Of a stretch of 64,000 bases of DNA, positions 1 to 9,126 are shown piece by piece. Position numbers and translations under genes: made by a program. This DNA is from Rhizobium johnstonii 3841 (GTDB lineage Bacteria > Pseudomonadota > Alphaproteobacteria > Rhizobiales > Rhizobiaceae): the NCBI RefSeq assembly GCF_000009265.1, contig NC_008380.1, forward strand, positions 4,733,501-4,797,500, read 5' to 3'. The notes beneath the pieces were generated by a model. It saw only the letters and a program-made list of their open reading frames with translations. It did no database searches and was not told the origin of the DNA. Each line of letters begins with the position of its first letter. Within the stretch, counting starts at the first letter, position 1.

Positions 1-779
1 TTGCTGTCCTTGGTGAAACGCGTAACCGGGAAGTTCTTCGCCACGGCCGCCCAGCCGGGCTCAGCGAAGAAGCCGACGGAGGTTTCGCCCGACGTCAGCG
101 AATTGGTGAAATCGATATCGGTGATGGCGACGCGGCCGATATTGCCGGATTTCGCCAATTCCGTCATGAGCTTCCACCCGGGTTCCATATTCGTTTCACT
201 GCCGCCGGCGTGAAGGGCGAGCGCGACGATCTGGAGCATCATGCTCTGTGTCGGGCCTGGCCAGCAGATCGCACCCTTAAGATCGGGGCTCAGCAGATCA
301 TCGATGGTCTTCACGGCGATCGGAGCCGTGTCGGTTCGGGCGCCGAAATACATGCCGCCAACTGCGCGTGGGACCGCTTTGATATTGCCCTTGCTGTCAC
401 GAATGATGATTTTCTCGGGAATATTCGCAAGGTTGGGAATATCGGCAGAATTGATGGTCTCGAGCCAATCCTCCTTCACCATGCTGTTGAACGAGCCTTC
501 CCAGCCGGCGACGTAGTCGTAGTCGACATTCGGCCAGATGGCCTTGATCTTTGGCAGGATCGCGCCCGCCCCGCCCTGGTGAAGAACCCAGTTGAATGTC
601 GCCGCATTCTGGTCGGCGGCAATCTGTTTCATCGCTTCGACGACATCGCCGCCCCATTCGACGGCGGTCAGATTGCCGCTGCCGGCTGCGGCGGATCTCG
701 CAACCCCGGTCATCGTGCCGGCAATGCCCGCGGCAGCGGCGGATCCGAGGAAGCGGCGGCGTGTCATATCATGCAACAT
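1..779 (-). CDS. Tat-exported ABC transporter solute-binding protein (family 1, polyamine/opine type), 3' end missing
   Basis: This leftward gene starts at ATG 779 and runs off the window edge after about 259 codons. An ATG at 767 is the alternative start. The N-terminus carries a twin-arginine signal (TRRRFLG, then an Ala/Gly-rich stretch), so the folded protein is probably exported by Tat. The mature part begins LTAVEWGGDVVEAM and resembles periplasmic family 1 solute-binding proteins of PotD/opine-type ABC transporters (family knowledge). Its permease and ATPase genes would lie left of the window. It is divergent from the agmatinase-family gene, which makes a guanidino or polyamine ligand plausible, but the ligand is inference. 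Confidence 0.82.
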   Translation of the reverse strand, partial: MLHDMTRRRFLGSAAAAGIAGTMTGVARSAAAGSGNLTAVEWGGDVVEAMKQIAADQNAATFNWVLHQGGAGAILPKIKAIWPNVDYDYVAGWEGSFNSMVKEDWLETINSADIPNLANIPEKIIIRDSKGNIKAVPRAVGGMYFGARTDTAPIAVKTIDDLLSPDLKGAICWPGPTQSMMLQIVALALHAGGSETNMEPGWKLMTELAKSGNIGRVAITDIDFTNSLTSGETSVGFFAEPGWAAVAKNFPVTRFTKDS

Positions 780-1040
780 GGCAGGTTCCCTTTGTTGTCG
801 GCCCTCTGCTGGACCGTTCGCATCGGAGACTGCTTGGAGGTTGCCAACCGCGGTAGTGGGAAAATTCTCGCCGGGTTATAAAGTTTTCTGAACATCCCGA
901 TGAACGCGCTACCTCAATCGCTGAGCCTCGGCGGATCCGAGCTATCAAGAATCGTTATATCCCCTCTCGAATTTTCGCGGTTCCAAGAGAAGCGGGCGGC
1001 GCTGATGATGATGGCAGCATCAATACCGTGGGAGCCTGCC
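780..1040. promoter_or_regulatory. Divergent control region between the Tat binding protein and agmatinase genes
   Basis: No convincing gene lies between the leftward start at 779 and the rightward agmatinase start at 1041. An in-frame ATG at 900 could extend the agmatinase leftward. The segment near 880 is AT-rich (GTTATAAAG) and could hold a -10 element, but no clear pair of promoter boxes is recognised. Confidence 0.4.
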
Positions 1041-2102
1041 TTGACCATTGACCGGGATTTTCTGGAAGACTTGAGAACGCGCTTCGGCAGCGCGGCAGGC
1101 GGAGAGATGGAAGATCCGCACTTCCGCGCCGTGGCGGCGAGCGTATTCAAGGACGGCGACAGCCGCAAATGGCCCTTCGCCGATCCCGCGACCTTTCTGG
1201 ATGCCCGTTTCATCGAGAACGGCTTGCAGCCCGAGGTGCTTGAGGCGCTTGACGTGGCTTTGATCGGCGTGCCGATGGATCTCGGCGTCACCAATCGCGC
1301 CGGCGCACGGCTGGGGCCGCGGGCCGTCCGGGCGATCGAGCGTATCGGTCCCTACGAACATGTTCTGCGTGTCGCGCCGATGGGAGGGCTAAAGGTCGCC
1401 GATGTCGGCGACGTGCCGATGCGCAGCCGGTTCGGCCTGGCCGAGTGCCATGCCGACATCGAGGCCTGCTACCGGATGATCGCGGCAACCGGGGTCATCC
1501 CGCTGTCGGTCGGCGGCGACCATTCGATCTCCGGCGCCATCCTCAAGGGCCTGGCGGCCAGCCAGCCGGTAGGCATGATCCACATCGACGCTCATTGCGA
1601 CACCGCCGGTCCTTATGAGGGCTCGAAGTTCCATCACGGCGCGCCCTTCCGCGAGGCGGTTCTGGCGGGCGTGCTCGATCCGAAGCGTACGATCCAGATC
1701 GGCATCCGTGGCGGCGGCGAATATCTCTGGGAGTTCTCCTTTGCCTCCGGCATGACCGTCATTCACGCCGAAGAGGTGGCGGAGATGGGGCTCAAGGCGG
1801 TGATCACAAAGGCTCTGGAGGTTGTCGGCACCGGTCCGACCTATCTCAGTTTCGACGTGGACAGCCTCGATCCGGCCTTCGCTCCGGGAACCGGCACGCC
1901 GGAAGTCGGCGGGCTTCAGCCGAGGGAGGCCCTGACCCTGCTGCGCGGCTTCAAAGGCATCAACCTCGTCGGCGGTGACGTCGTGGAAATCGCGCCGCAA
2001 TACGACAACACCACCAACACCGCGCAGATCGCCGCCCAGGTCCTGTTCGAACTCCTGTGCCTCGCGACGTTCAGTCCCGCGGTCAGGACAAAGCTGACCT
2101 GA
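1041..2102 (+). CDS. speB: Agmatinase-family ureohydrolase
   Basis: The family hydrolyses a guanidino compound (agmatine, guanidinobutyrate or similar) to an amine plus urea with a binuclear Mn centre in the cytoplasm. The manganese ligands are visible in order: GGDHS (about residue 160), HIDAHCD (about 181) and SFDVDSLDP (about 271). The start is ambiguous. TTG 1041 has GTGGGAG six bases upstream and gives 353 aa, near the family length. The reading frame also opens at ATG 900 (400 aa), but without a Shine-Dalgarno sequence. A perfect 10-bp stem-loop and an amino acid binding protein gene follow, so it probably belongs to an arginine/agmatine-type catabolic operon. The exact substrate cannot be read from sequence. 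Confidence 0.85.
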   Translation: MTIDRDFLEDLRTRFGSAAGGEMEDPHFRAVAASVFKDGDSRKWPFADPATFLDARFIENGLQPEVLEALDVALIGVPMDLGVTNRAGARLGPRAVRAIERIGPYEHVLRVAPMGGLKVADVGDVPMRSRFGLAECHADIEACYRMIAATGVIPLSVGGDHSISGAILKGLAASQPVGMIHIDAHCDTAGPYEGSKFHHGAPFREAVLAGVLDPKRTIQIGIRGGGEYLWEFSFASGMTVIHAEEVAEMGLKAVITKALEVVGTGPTYLSFDVDSLDPAFAPGTGTPEVGGLQPREALTLLRGFKGINLVGGDVVEIAPQYDNTTNTAQIAAQVLFELLCLATFSPAVRTKLT

Positions 2103-2118
2103 GAACCAGCTCCACAAC

Positions 2119-2143
2119 GGCAGCGGGCCTCGCGCCCGCTGCC
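2119..2143 (+). terminator. Perfect 10-bp stem-loop after the agmatinase gene
   Basis: GGCAGCGGGC at 2119-2128 pairs exactly with GCCCGCTGCC at 2134-2143 across a 5-base loop. There is no U tract, so it may be an attenuator or an mRNA-stabilising hairpin between agmatinase and the strongly expressed binding protein gene rather than a full terminator. Confidence 0.5.
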
Positions 2144-2186
2144 ATCCATCACCTGTCGCACAACACGTCTCAAAAAGGGGAACGAC

Positions 2187-2984
2187 ATGACTGCTCTTAT
2201 GAAATTGCGCTACACCGCCACCGCGGCAATTGCCGTATTCGGCATCCTGGCAGGGGCCGCGCAGGCCGACGAACTAGCCGATATCAAAGCCGCAGGCGAG
2301 ATCAACATCGGCATCTTCTCCGATTTCCCGCCCTTCTCTTCGGCAAGCGCCGATATGAGCATCAAGGGCTATGACGTCGACGTCGCCCAGAAGATCGCCG
2401 ACGGGCTCGGCGTGAAACTCAATCTGGTCAGCGTTACCGGCCAGAACAGGATCGCCTACCTGAACGACGACCGCGTCGACCTGCTGATGAGCGTCGGCTA
2501 TTCGAAGGAGCGCGCCGAGGTTATCGATTTTGCCGCCCCGTACGCCCCTTACTATATCGCCGTCATCGGTCCGGCGGCGCTGAAGGTGAGCGGCAAGGAA
2601 GACCTCGCCGACAAGAGCGTTGCCGTCAATCGTGGGACGCTCGAAGACACCTCGCTGACGGCCGTCGCCCCCGGTTCGGCTGCGATCCAGCGTTTCGAGA
2701 ACTATAATTCGGTCATCCAGGCCTTCATATCCGGCCAGACCCAGTTGATGGTCGTCGGCAACGATGTCGGTGCGCAGGTTCTGGCACGACAGGACGAGCT
2801 GAAGCCGGAGCAGAAGTTCCAGCTCCTCAGCTCCCCCTCGCACATCGCGCTCCGCAAGGGCGAGGAAGGCCTGAAGAAGGTCGTCAACGACAGCGTCGCC
2901 GCAATGATCTCCAATGGTTCGCTCGACGCAAGCTCGAAGAGCTGGCTGAAAACGCCGCTCAACCCTGAAAACCTGAAGGACTGA
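2187..2984 (+). CDS. Polar amino acid ABC transporter substrate-binding protein (family 3)
   Basis: This 265-aa periplasmic protein has a Sec signal peptide with likely cleavage after AQA (residue 27). It continues with the family 3 pattern: NIGIFSDFPPF near the mature N-terminus, GYDVDVAQKIADGLG, then RVDLLMSVGYSKER. AGGGGAA lies just before the ATG. It delivers an amino acid or related cation to the two membrane proteins encoded next. The ligand cannot be named from sequence; the flanking agmatinase and ornithine cyclodeaminase genes suggest an arginine/ornithine-type compound (inference). Confidence 0.9.
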   Translation: MTALMKLRYTATAAIAVFGILAGAAQADELADIKAAGEINIGIFSDFPPFSSASADMSIKGYDVDVAQKIADGLGVKLNLVSVTGQNRIAYLNDDRVDLLMSVGYSKERAEVIDFAAPYAPYYIAVIGPAALKVSGKEDLADKSVAVNRGTLEDTSLTAVAPGSAAIQRFENYNSVIQAFISGQTQLMVVGNDVGAQVLARQDELKPEQKFQLLSSPSHIALRKGEEGLKKVVNDSVAAMISNGSLDASSKSWLKTPLNPENLKD

Positions 2985-3007
2985 CGAGCACGGCCTCCCA
3001 CTCACCA

Positions 3008-3053
3008 GAGCGTGATGCCGAAAACTGCAGGCGATTGCGGTGGCATCATGCTC
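3008..3053. repeat. RIME-like rhizobial intergenic palindrome (degenerate copy)
   Basis: GAGCGTGATGCC (3008-3019) and GGCATCATGCTC (3042-3053) form inverted arms with one mismatch, matching the ends of the RIME family known from rhizobia. It lies between the binding protein and permease genes, where it may act as an mRNA hairpin. Confidence 0.65.
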
Positions 3054-3128
3054 CAATTCTTTGCTTGAGAGGCGGATCGGGATTTCGGGCCGACCCGGCC
3101 CGGATCATCCGGCTCCAAAGGACAAGCG

Positions 3129-3797
3129 ATGAGATACAGCCTCGATTTCAATTGGCTTTGGGACGGAATGGGAGCTCTGGCTTATGGCGCAGGCACGACG
3201 CTTGCACTGACGGTCTCCACATCGGTCCTCGGGATCGTTCTCAGCATTCTCGGCGCGGCCGCGCGCCGGGGACCTTATCCATGGTTGCGCAAGCTCGTCG
3301 GGCTGTATGTGGAAATCATGCGCAATACGCCATTCCTGGTGCAGCTGTTCTTCATCTTCTTTGGCTTGCCTAGCCTCGGCATTCGCCTCGATCCGATCAC
3401 TGCCGCCGTCCTTGCCATGACCCTCAACATGGCGGCCTACACGATCGAGGTGGTCGGGGCCGGGCTCGATGCCATACCGAGAGGCCAGAAGGAGGCGGCG
3501 CAGGCACTCGGCCTCAGGCCTCGGCTGGTGTTCTTCAAGATCATCCTGCCGCAAGCGATCGCCATCATCTTTCCGGCGCTGACGAGCCAGATCATCATCA
3601 TGATGCTGGAATCGGCGGTGGTTTCGCAAATATCCGTCCGCGAGCTGGCGCAGGAGGCCGATCTGCTTCAGTCGCGCACCTTCCGCTCCTTCGAGACCTA
3701 TCTGGTGGCGACGTTGATCTACCTTTCGATGTCCGCCGCACTTCGCCGGCTCCTTTTCGCCGGGAAGCGCCGTTTTCTGGGAGCCGGTCTGGCATGA
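3129..3797 (+). CDS. Polar amino acid ABC transporter permease, first subunit
   Basis: This 222-aa HisMQ/GlnP-type inner-membrane protein has about five hydrophobic helices. The ABC-permease EAA loop is visible (RGQKEAAQALG, followed by KIILPQA). A conserved NTPFLVQLFFIFFGLP segment is characteristic of the polar amino acid permease family. It overlaps the next permease by 4 bp (ATGA), so the pair is translationally coupled and probably forms a heterodimer. No ATPase gene follows. Confidence 0.9.
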   Translation: MRYSLDFNWLWDGMGALAYGAGTTLALTVSTSVLGIVLSILGAAARRGPYPWLRKLVGLYVEIMRNTPFLVQLFFIFFGLPSLGIRLDPITAAVLAMTLNMAAYTIEVVGAGLDAIPRGQKEAAQALGLRPRLVFFKIILPQAIAIIFPALTSQIIIMMLESAVVSQISVRELAQEADLLQSRTFRSFETYLVATLIYLSMSAALRRLLFAGKRRFLGAGLA

Positions 3798-4441
3798 TTG
3801 AGTTCACCTTCTGGGACATTCTGCGCAATCTTGTCTTCGCGACACGCTGGACCCTGCTGCTTTCGCTCGCAGCCTTTGCCGGCGGCGCCATCGTTGGCCT
3901 GGCGATCCTGTCTGCGCGGATATCGAAAACACGCTGGCCGCGCAGCTTCGCGTCCGGCTACATTGCCCTGTTTCAGGGAACGCCGCTTCTGATGCAGCTG
4001 TTTTTGATGTTTTTCGGCCTGCCGATGCTCGGCTTCCGGATCGAGTCATGGACCGCCGCCGTTTGCGGCCTGACGTTCTACGCCAGCGCTTATCTTGCCG
4101 AAATCTGGCGGAGCGGCGTCGAGGCGGTGCCGCGCGGGCAATGGGACGCCGCAGCCAGCCTGGGCTTGCATCGTCTCCTCGAACTTCGCCTTATCATCCT
4201 GCCGCAGGCTTTCCGGATCACCCGCGCGCCGACCGTCGGGTTCTTGGTCCAGTTGATCAAGAGCACCGCACTGGCCTCGATCCTCGGCTTCGACGAACTG
4301 CTGAAAACCGCGAACGCCATCAACAACGCGACCTTCGAACCTTTCAAGGTCTACGGTCTCGTCGCGCTGATCTTCTTCGCCCTGTGCTATCCGCTGACGC
4401 AATACGCCAGATTTCTGGAGAAGAAAGCGGCGTTTGGCTGA
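3794..4441 (+). CDS. Polar amino acid ABC transporter permease, second subunit
   Basis: This 215-aa paralogue of the upstream permease carries the EAA-type loop RGQWDAAASLGLH and the GTPLLMQLFLMFFGLP segment. It starts inside the upstream stop codon. It should pair with the first permease and an ATPase, but the next gene is an ornithine cyclodeaminase homologue, so the ATPase must come from elsewhere. The only stand-alone amino acid-type ATPase in this window is at 35215-35943. Confidence 0.9.
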   Translation: MIEFTFWDILRNLVFATRWTLLLSLAAFAGGAIVGLAILSARISKTRWPRSFASGYIALFQGTPLLMQLFLMFFGLPMLGFRIESWTAAVCGLTFYASAYLAEIWRSGVEAVPRGQWDAAASLGLHRLLELRLIILPQAFRITRAPTVGFLVQLIKSTALASILGFDELLKTANAINNATFEPFKVYGLVALIFFALCYPLTQYARFLEKKAAFG

Positions 4442-4598
4442 GCGGTGCCGAGTTGCTCCGCATTCCGATCGCAACGGAGTGTCCAAAGGGCCGATGCCGG
4501 TTGAAAGCGGGTACGCCGCGCAGCGGCGACGCGGCTCTCGTTCAATCACAGAGAATTCGCTTTATCCAGCAGTCAGAACTTACCGGGAGATCGCTTCA

Positions 4599-5570
4599 AT
4601 GACCGACACACAAATCCGTATTCTCGATGCCCGGACAACGGGCGAGCTTCTCCCTTTCGGCGCGCTGGTTGCGACCCTGCGGCAAGCATTTGCCGAAGGC
4701 TGTGTGGTGCCGGTACGGCATCACCACACGATAGCCAATAGCGGCGAACCGGATGCGACGCTGCTTCTGATGCCGGCCTGGCATGAAACGCACCGGTCGG
4801 AGCGCTACCTTGGCATCAAGATCGTCACCGTCTTTCCCGGCAACACGGTGCGCGGCATTCCCGGTTTGACCTCGACTTATATGCTCTACGATGGCCGGAC
4901 CGGGATGCAGCTTGCGCTCCTTGACGGAAACACGATCACGGCGCGCCGCACGGTAGCGGCATCGGCCCTTGCCGCGGATTATCTTGCTCGAAAGGACGCC
5001 CGCCGTCTGCTGGTGATCGGCGCAGGCCGCGTCGCGAGCCTCATACCCGATGCCTACCGCGCCGTCCGGCCGATCGCGCATGTCGATATCTGGGATATCG
5101 ATCCAGCCAGCGCCGAACGGCTGGCGCAGAGCCTCCGGCAACAGGGGCTCCAGGCCGCTGCCGTCACGGATCTGGAAGCCGCGGTGCGGCAAGCCGATAT
5201 CGTCAGCGCAGCGACGCTGGCGACAGCACCGCTTATCCGCGGCAAATGGCTGCGGCCGGGCACCCATGTCGATCTGATCGGCGGCTTCACCCCGGCGATG
5301 CGCGAGGCCGATGACGAGGCGCTTCGGCGTTCCTCGGTCTATATCGACACCCACGAAGCCCTTCACGAGGCAGGCGATCTGGTTCAGCCGATCAGGGGTG
5401 GCGTCATTGCTGCAGATGCGGTGCGTGCGACACTTGACGAGCTGTGTCGCCGGGATGTTCCAGCGCGGACGTCCAACGATGAGATCACTCTCTACAAGGC
5501 CGTCGGAACGGCGTTGGCTGATCTTGCCGCCGCGACAATGGTGTATGAAGCCGTTTTGATCGCCGGCTGA
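4599..5570 (+). CDS. Ornithine cyclodeaminase / mu-crystallin family protein
   Basis: This 323-aa NAD(P)-dependent cytoplasmic enzyme belongs to a family that includes ornithine cyclodeaminase (ornithine to proline plus ammonia), alanine dehydrogenase and pyrroline-2-carboxylate reductase. The Rossmann motif is VIGAGRVAS; an Arg pair (ARRTVAASALAADYLAR) precedes it, and GGFTPAMREADD follows, as in the family. ATG 4599 is chosen because GGGAGA lies upstream; an open frame continues to 4434 but overlaps the permease. It would fit downstream of agmatine/arginine breakdown. A 54-bp piece of its 3' region (5400-5453) reappears almost unchanged at 38287-38340. Confidence 0.85.
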   Translation: MTDTQIRILDARTTGELLPFGALVATLRQAFAEGCVVPVRHHHTIANSGEPDATLLLMPAWHETHRSERYLGIKIVTVFPGNTVRGIPGLTSTYMLYDGRTGMQLALLDGNTITARRTVAASALAADYLARKDARRLLVIGAGRVASLIPDAYRAVRPIAHVDIWDIDPASAERLAQSLRQQGLQAAAVTDLEAAVRQADIVSAATLATAPLIRGKWLRPGTHVDLIGGFTPAMREADDEALRRSSVYIDTHEALHEAGDLVQPIRGGVIAADAVRATLDELCRRDVPARTSNDEITLYKAVGTALADLAAATMVYEAVLIAG

Positions 5571-5680
5571 CGTCTTTGGGGCGAAGGGGAAGCAACGGGC
5601 CGGCGCTGATATTCGTGCGGTATAACGCTTGGTGTGCCATAGTCGGGTAAGCCCCTTGTGCAATCCGATATAGACCCACA

Positions 5681-7531
5681 GTGATTACAAATCCGCCGCG
5701 CATCGAAATCCAGCAACTGGCCCATTTCGTGCTGGCCTGTCAGAGCCCGACGCTGGCAGAGACCGCGCGCGAGCTTGGGATTGCTCCTTCAGCGCTGACA
5801 TCAAGTCTGCGTACTTTAGAAAATGAACTTCAACTCAAGCTCTTCATTCGGAAAAGCGGTCACCTCAGCCCGTTACCGGCAGCCTTCTGGCTGTTTCAGC
5901 AGGCAACGGCCATCCTTCATCGCGAAAGGTTCGTGCGTCGGATGCGGAATGGGGACACGGACCATCTTCGCATCGATATTCGTCTCGATCTCAGTTTTTC
6001 CATCGGCCGGTTTTCGAAGGCGATCGGACGCACCATCGAAGATTTGGAACGGGAGCGGCCCGACCTGCTGATCGACGTGCTGTTTGCAGACGGGCGAGGA
6101 AAATCCCTTGTTGACGACGAGGCTGCGGAAATCCCGGGCTATACGGGTTCGATGGAAATCCAAGTCGGCTATATGACCGGCGTGCCATCTGCGAACCTGC
6201 CTACGATGACGCCCTTTTACGATGAGGTCTGGTTTTCCGTCGGAACGGCGGAAGCCGCGGTTGATCTTCGCTCCCCCAATCAAAAATTTGTCGTTTTGAA
6301 AATGCGTCAGGCACTTCGCGATGCCGTCACCCGATATGCTGACGAGCATGGCATCCGCGACCGCATGATCCTGATGGATGAGGAGCCGGCAGACCTTCAT
6401 CGGCTGCTCAATGAGTTTCCGCAGATGCGGTTCCTGATGCCCCGCAGTATGGTCGCCGACCGGCTCGGACTTGCGCGCCTGCATCTGGAGCCCCTCGATC
6501 CGCCGTTGTCGAGCACCTTGGGCGTGCGCGCAAACGGGCCGGACCAGGAGGTCGTGTCCGCCCTGCTTTGTCGCCTCAAGAAAAATCTGGAGGCAACGGA
6601 GGCCAATATCGTATTTCGACCGCAGTTGACGGCACGTCAATTGCACTACTTCAACCTTGCGCATCTCAGCGGAGGTATTTCGGCGGCGGCGCGTGCGGCG
6701 CATATCACGCAACCTTCCGTTTCGACTCAGATTCAGAAGATCGAGGCAATTGTCGGGCAACCCCTGTTCGACCGGCGGCGCAACGGTGCCGAGAGCACGA
6801 AGGCCGGCAAGGCATTGCTTCCCTTCACCCTGGAGATCGAGGAGCGCATCGATAGCCTCCTTAGGGCCAGTCTGGATATTGCCGCCCACACACAGGCGAC
6901 CATCTCGATCGGCATGCTGCCGAGTTCGGGGCATGATAGCGTCATGACGGACAAGGTGGCGCAGGCGCTGACGGCAACCCGCCTTGGCCATCCCGAATAC
7001 CGGCTGAGAATCGTCGAAGGTTCCAACGCCGCGCTTCACGACCAGGTGCGCGCGGGAGAGCTCAATCTGGCCATTGTCGGTGCCGTCCAGACGCAGATGA
7101 CCCGGATCCATCTCGGGCCGAGCGAGCGCCTGTCGGTCGTTGCCAATCCGGCCTTGGACCTTGCCGGCCGAACGGAGATTCCACTGGCCGAAGTTTGCGG
7201 ATTTCCGCTGGTTCTCGGAATCAAGCATCTCAGTATCCATCAGGCGTTCATGGCAGCCGCCAGCGCGCGGCATCTGCGTGTCGAGCCGGTCATGGACGTC
7301 GGTTCCCTGCCATTGGCCATCGCCATGGTCCGCCGTTTGCCGGTCTGTACGGTCCTGCCGGTGTCCTCAGTCCAGCAGGACATCGGCAGCGGGCGCCTCA
7401 CCGCGGCACCGATTACGGAAGACGTCATCGCCGGAAACCTCTCGGTGATTTTCTCCGGCGAAAGGACGCTGTCCGAGGCCGAACGGACGATGATCCAGTC
7501 ACTCGTTGCCGTCTTCGGCCGACAGGCGTGA
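5681..7531 (+). CDS. Tandem double LysR-type transcriptional regulator (two full LysR proteins in one chain)
   Basis: This 616-aa protein starts at GTG 5681. Residues about 8-67 form a LysR winged helix (LAETARELGIAPSALTSSLR), followed by an effector-binding-like region to about residue 300. A second complete LysR helix-turn-helix begins near residue 314 (ISAAARAAHITQPSVSTQIQ), followed by a second periplasmic-binding-like domain. Ordinary LysR regulators are about 300 aa, so this is a head-to-tail fusion with no internal stop. It sits between the amino acid/OCD block and the UbiD-UbiX block and may control either. The second half looks closer to the LysR consensus than the first. Confidence 0.88.
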   Translation: MITNPPRIEIQQLAHFVLACQSPTLAETARELGIAPSALTSSLRTLENELQLKLFIRKSGHLSPLPAAFWLFQQATAILHRERFVRRMRNGDTDHLRIDIRLDLSFSIGRFSKAIGRTIEDLERERPDLLIDVLFADGRGKSLVDDEAAEIPGYTGSMEIQVGYMTGVPSANLPTMTPFYDEVWFSVGTAEAAVDLRSPNQKFVVLKMRQALRDAVTRYADEHGIRDRMILMDEEPADLHRLLNEFPQMRFLMPRSMVADRLGLARLHLEPLDPPLSSTLGVRANGPDQEVVSALLCRLKKNLEATEANIVFRPQLTARQLHYFNLAHLSGGISAAARAAHITQPSVSTQIQKIEAIVGQPLFDRRRNGAESTKAGKALLPFTLEIEERIDSLLRASLDIAAHTQATISIGMLPSSGHDSVMTDKVAQALTATRLGHPEYRLRIVEGSNAALHDQVRAGELNLAIVGAVQTQMTRIHLGPSERLSVVANPALDLAGRTEIPLAEVCGFPLVLGIKHLSIHQAFMAAASARHLRVEPVMDVGSLPLAIAMVRRLPVCTVLPVSSVQQDIGSGRLTAAPITEDVIAGNLSVIFSGERTLSEAERTMIQSLVAVFGRQA

Positions 7532-7683
7532 TCTAAAAACATATCGTGTCGAATCGCGCCATGCGCGGAGCATTCTGATTTTCCTATCCTCCAATTCATG
7601 ATTTTCAAGCTACCCAGCCTCCGGCCTGCGGCTGATACTTGGCGCATCAAACAGCTCGGAAATGACTTTCACAGGATTGCCGG

Positions 7684-9126
7684 ATGAATGATCACCCTGA
7701 TCCGCTTGAAAACGCGGCCATCACATCCGGGACGGCCGGCGCTGCAATGCCACGCAGCGAAAGCGATCAGTCGTGTCGGGGCATTCTTCGGGAGCTCGAC
7801 CGTCGCGGTCGGCTGCTGGTGATTTCGGAGGAAGTCGACCCGATCCACGACGTATCGGCCATTCTTTCCATAGTCGATGAAAAGGCCGCGGTGCGGCTCG
7901 ACTGCATCAAAGGTCACGACATGCCGATCTTCGGCAACATCCTGTCGGATCTCGATCGGGTCGCCCTGGCGCTTGACGTCGCGAAAGGCGATATCCAGGA
8001 AAAGCTGCTGTCCTCGATCGCGTCTCCGGTGCCGCCAGTCTTCGTGGACGATGCGCCGGTACAGCAACTGCTATTCCAGGACGATATCCTGACCCGGCTT
8101 CCAGTCCCGACATTCTTTTCCAAGGAGACCGGTCCCTACATTACCGCGGGTCTGATCGTGGCGCGCGACCCTGAAACGGGCCTGGGCAACGCGTCCTATG
8201 CCCGTATCAAGGTGCTTGGTCCGAACGAGGCGATGATCGGAATTGCACCGAACCATCATCTCGCCATCATGGCCCGCAAGGCGGGCGCCAAAGGCGAGCC
8301 GCTCCCCTTCGCCGTCGTCCTCGGCGCGCATCCAGCCATTCAGCTTGCCGCCTGCTTCTATCTAGGGCTTGGTGACGATGAAATGCACTGCGCCGGATCG
8401 CTGCTCGGCGAGCCGGTGCGGCTTGCCCGCTGCAAGTCGGTCGATCTTGCCGTGCCTGCAGAGGCGGAGATCGTGCTCGAAGGTCATATTCATATCGACG
8501 AGCCGATCCTCGAAGGGTTGGTCTCGGAATATCACGGCATGTACGAGGATTACGGTTCCGGGGTGCGCGTCAGATTTGAATGCATGACTTGCCGCTCCGA
8601 CGCGATGTTGCAGGTGATCGAGCCCGGTTACCACATGGAGCACCTTTATCTCGGCGCGGTGCCGATCGCTGCCAGCCTCAAGGCCGTCATACGGCGGTCC
8701 GTTCTCAATGTCGGCGAGGTTGCCGTCACCGCCTCCGGCAGCGGACGGAACAACGTGGTCGTGCAGATCGATGCGCCCCGCCCGGGACAGGCACGCCGCA
8801 TCATGTCGATCTGCTGGGGTGCGGTCAGCATCGTCAAGAACATCACGATCGTCGACAGCGATGTCGACCCTTGGGATCTCGATGCCGTCGAATTGGCAAA
8901 GATGACGCGCATGCGCGCGGAGCGCGACATTCTCATCGTCACGGACCTTCCGGCAGACCGGTCCGAGCCTCAGGAAGACGCCGGCGTGATCACCAAGGTC
9001 GGTTACGACGCCACGATGAAGGCGGGTGACCGAAGGGAAGGGTTCGACAAGGCGCTTCCGCCGCCGGATTCCTACGAACGGATGCGCCAGCTGCTGTTGC
9101 GCACCAAGCCGGAGATGCTGATTTGA
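7684..9126 (+). CDS. UbiD-family prenyl-FMN-dependent decarboxylase
   Basis: This 480-aa enzyme belongs to a family that reversibly decarboxylates unsaturated or aromatic acids using prenylated FMN. Family features are the ETGPYITAGLIVARDP segment, the NASYARIKVLG region, GEPVRLARCKSVDLAVP and a C-terminal RREGFDKALPPP stretch. It overlaps the ubiX gene, whose product makes the cofactor, so the pair forms a complete functional unit. The acid decarboxylated is unknown; with an ammonia-lyase encoded 8 kb downstream, an arylacrylate is one possibility (inference). Confidence 0.88.
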   Translation: MNDHPDPLENAAITSGTAGAAMPRSESDQSCRGILRELDRRGRLLVISEEVDPIHDVSAILSIVDEKAAVRLDCIKGHDMPIFGNILSDLDRVALALDVAKGDIQEKLLSSIASPVPPVFVDDAPVQQLLFQDDILTRLPVPTFFSKETGPYITAGLIVARDPETGLGNASYARIKVLGPNEAMIGIAPNHHLAIMARKAGAKGEPLPFAVVLGAHPAIQLAACFYLGLGDDEMHCAGSLLGEPVRLARCKSVDLAVPAEAEIVLEGHIHIDEPILEGLVSEYHGMYEDYGSGVRVRFECMTCRSDAMLQVIEPGYHMEHLYLGAVPIAASLKAVIRRSVLNVGEVAVTASGSGRNNVVVQIDAPRPGQARRIMSICWGAVSIVKNITIVDSDVDPWDLDAVELAKMTRMRAERDILIVTDLPADRSEPQEDAGVITKVGYDATMKAGDRREGFDKALPPPDSYERMRQLLLRTKPEMLI

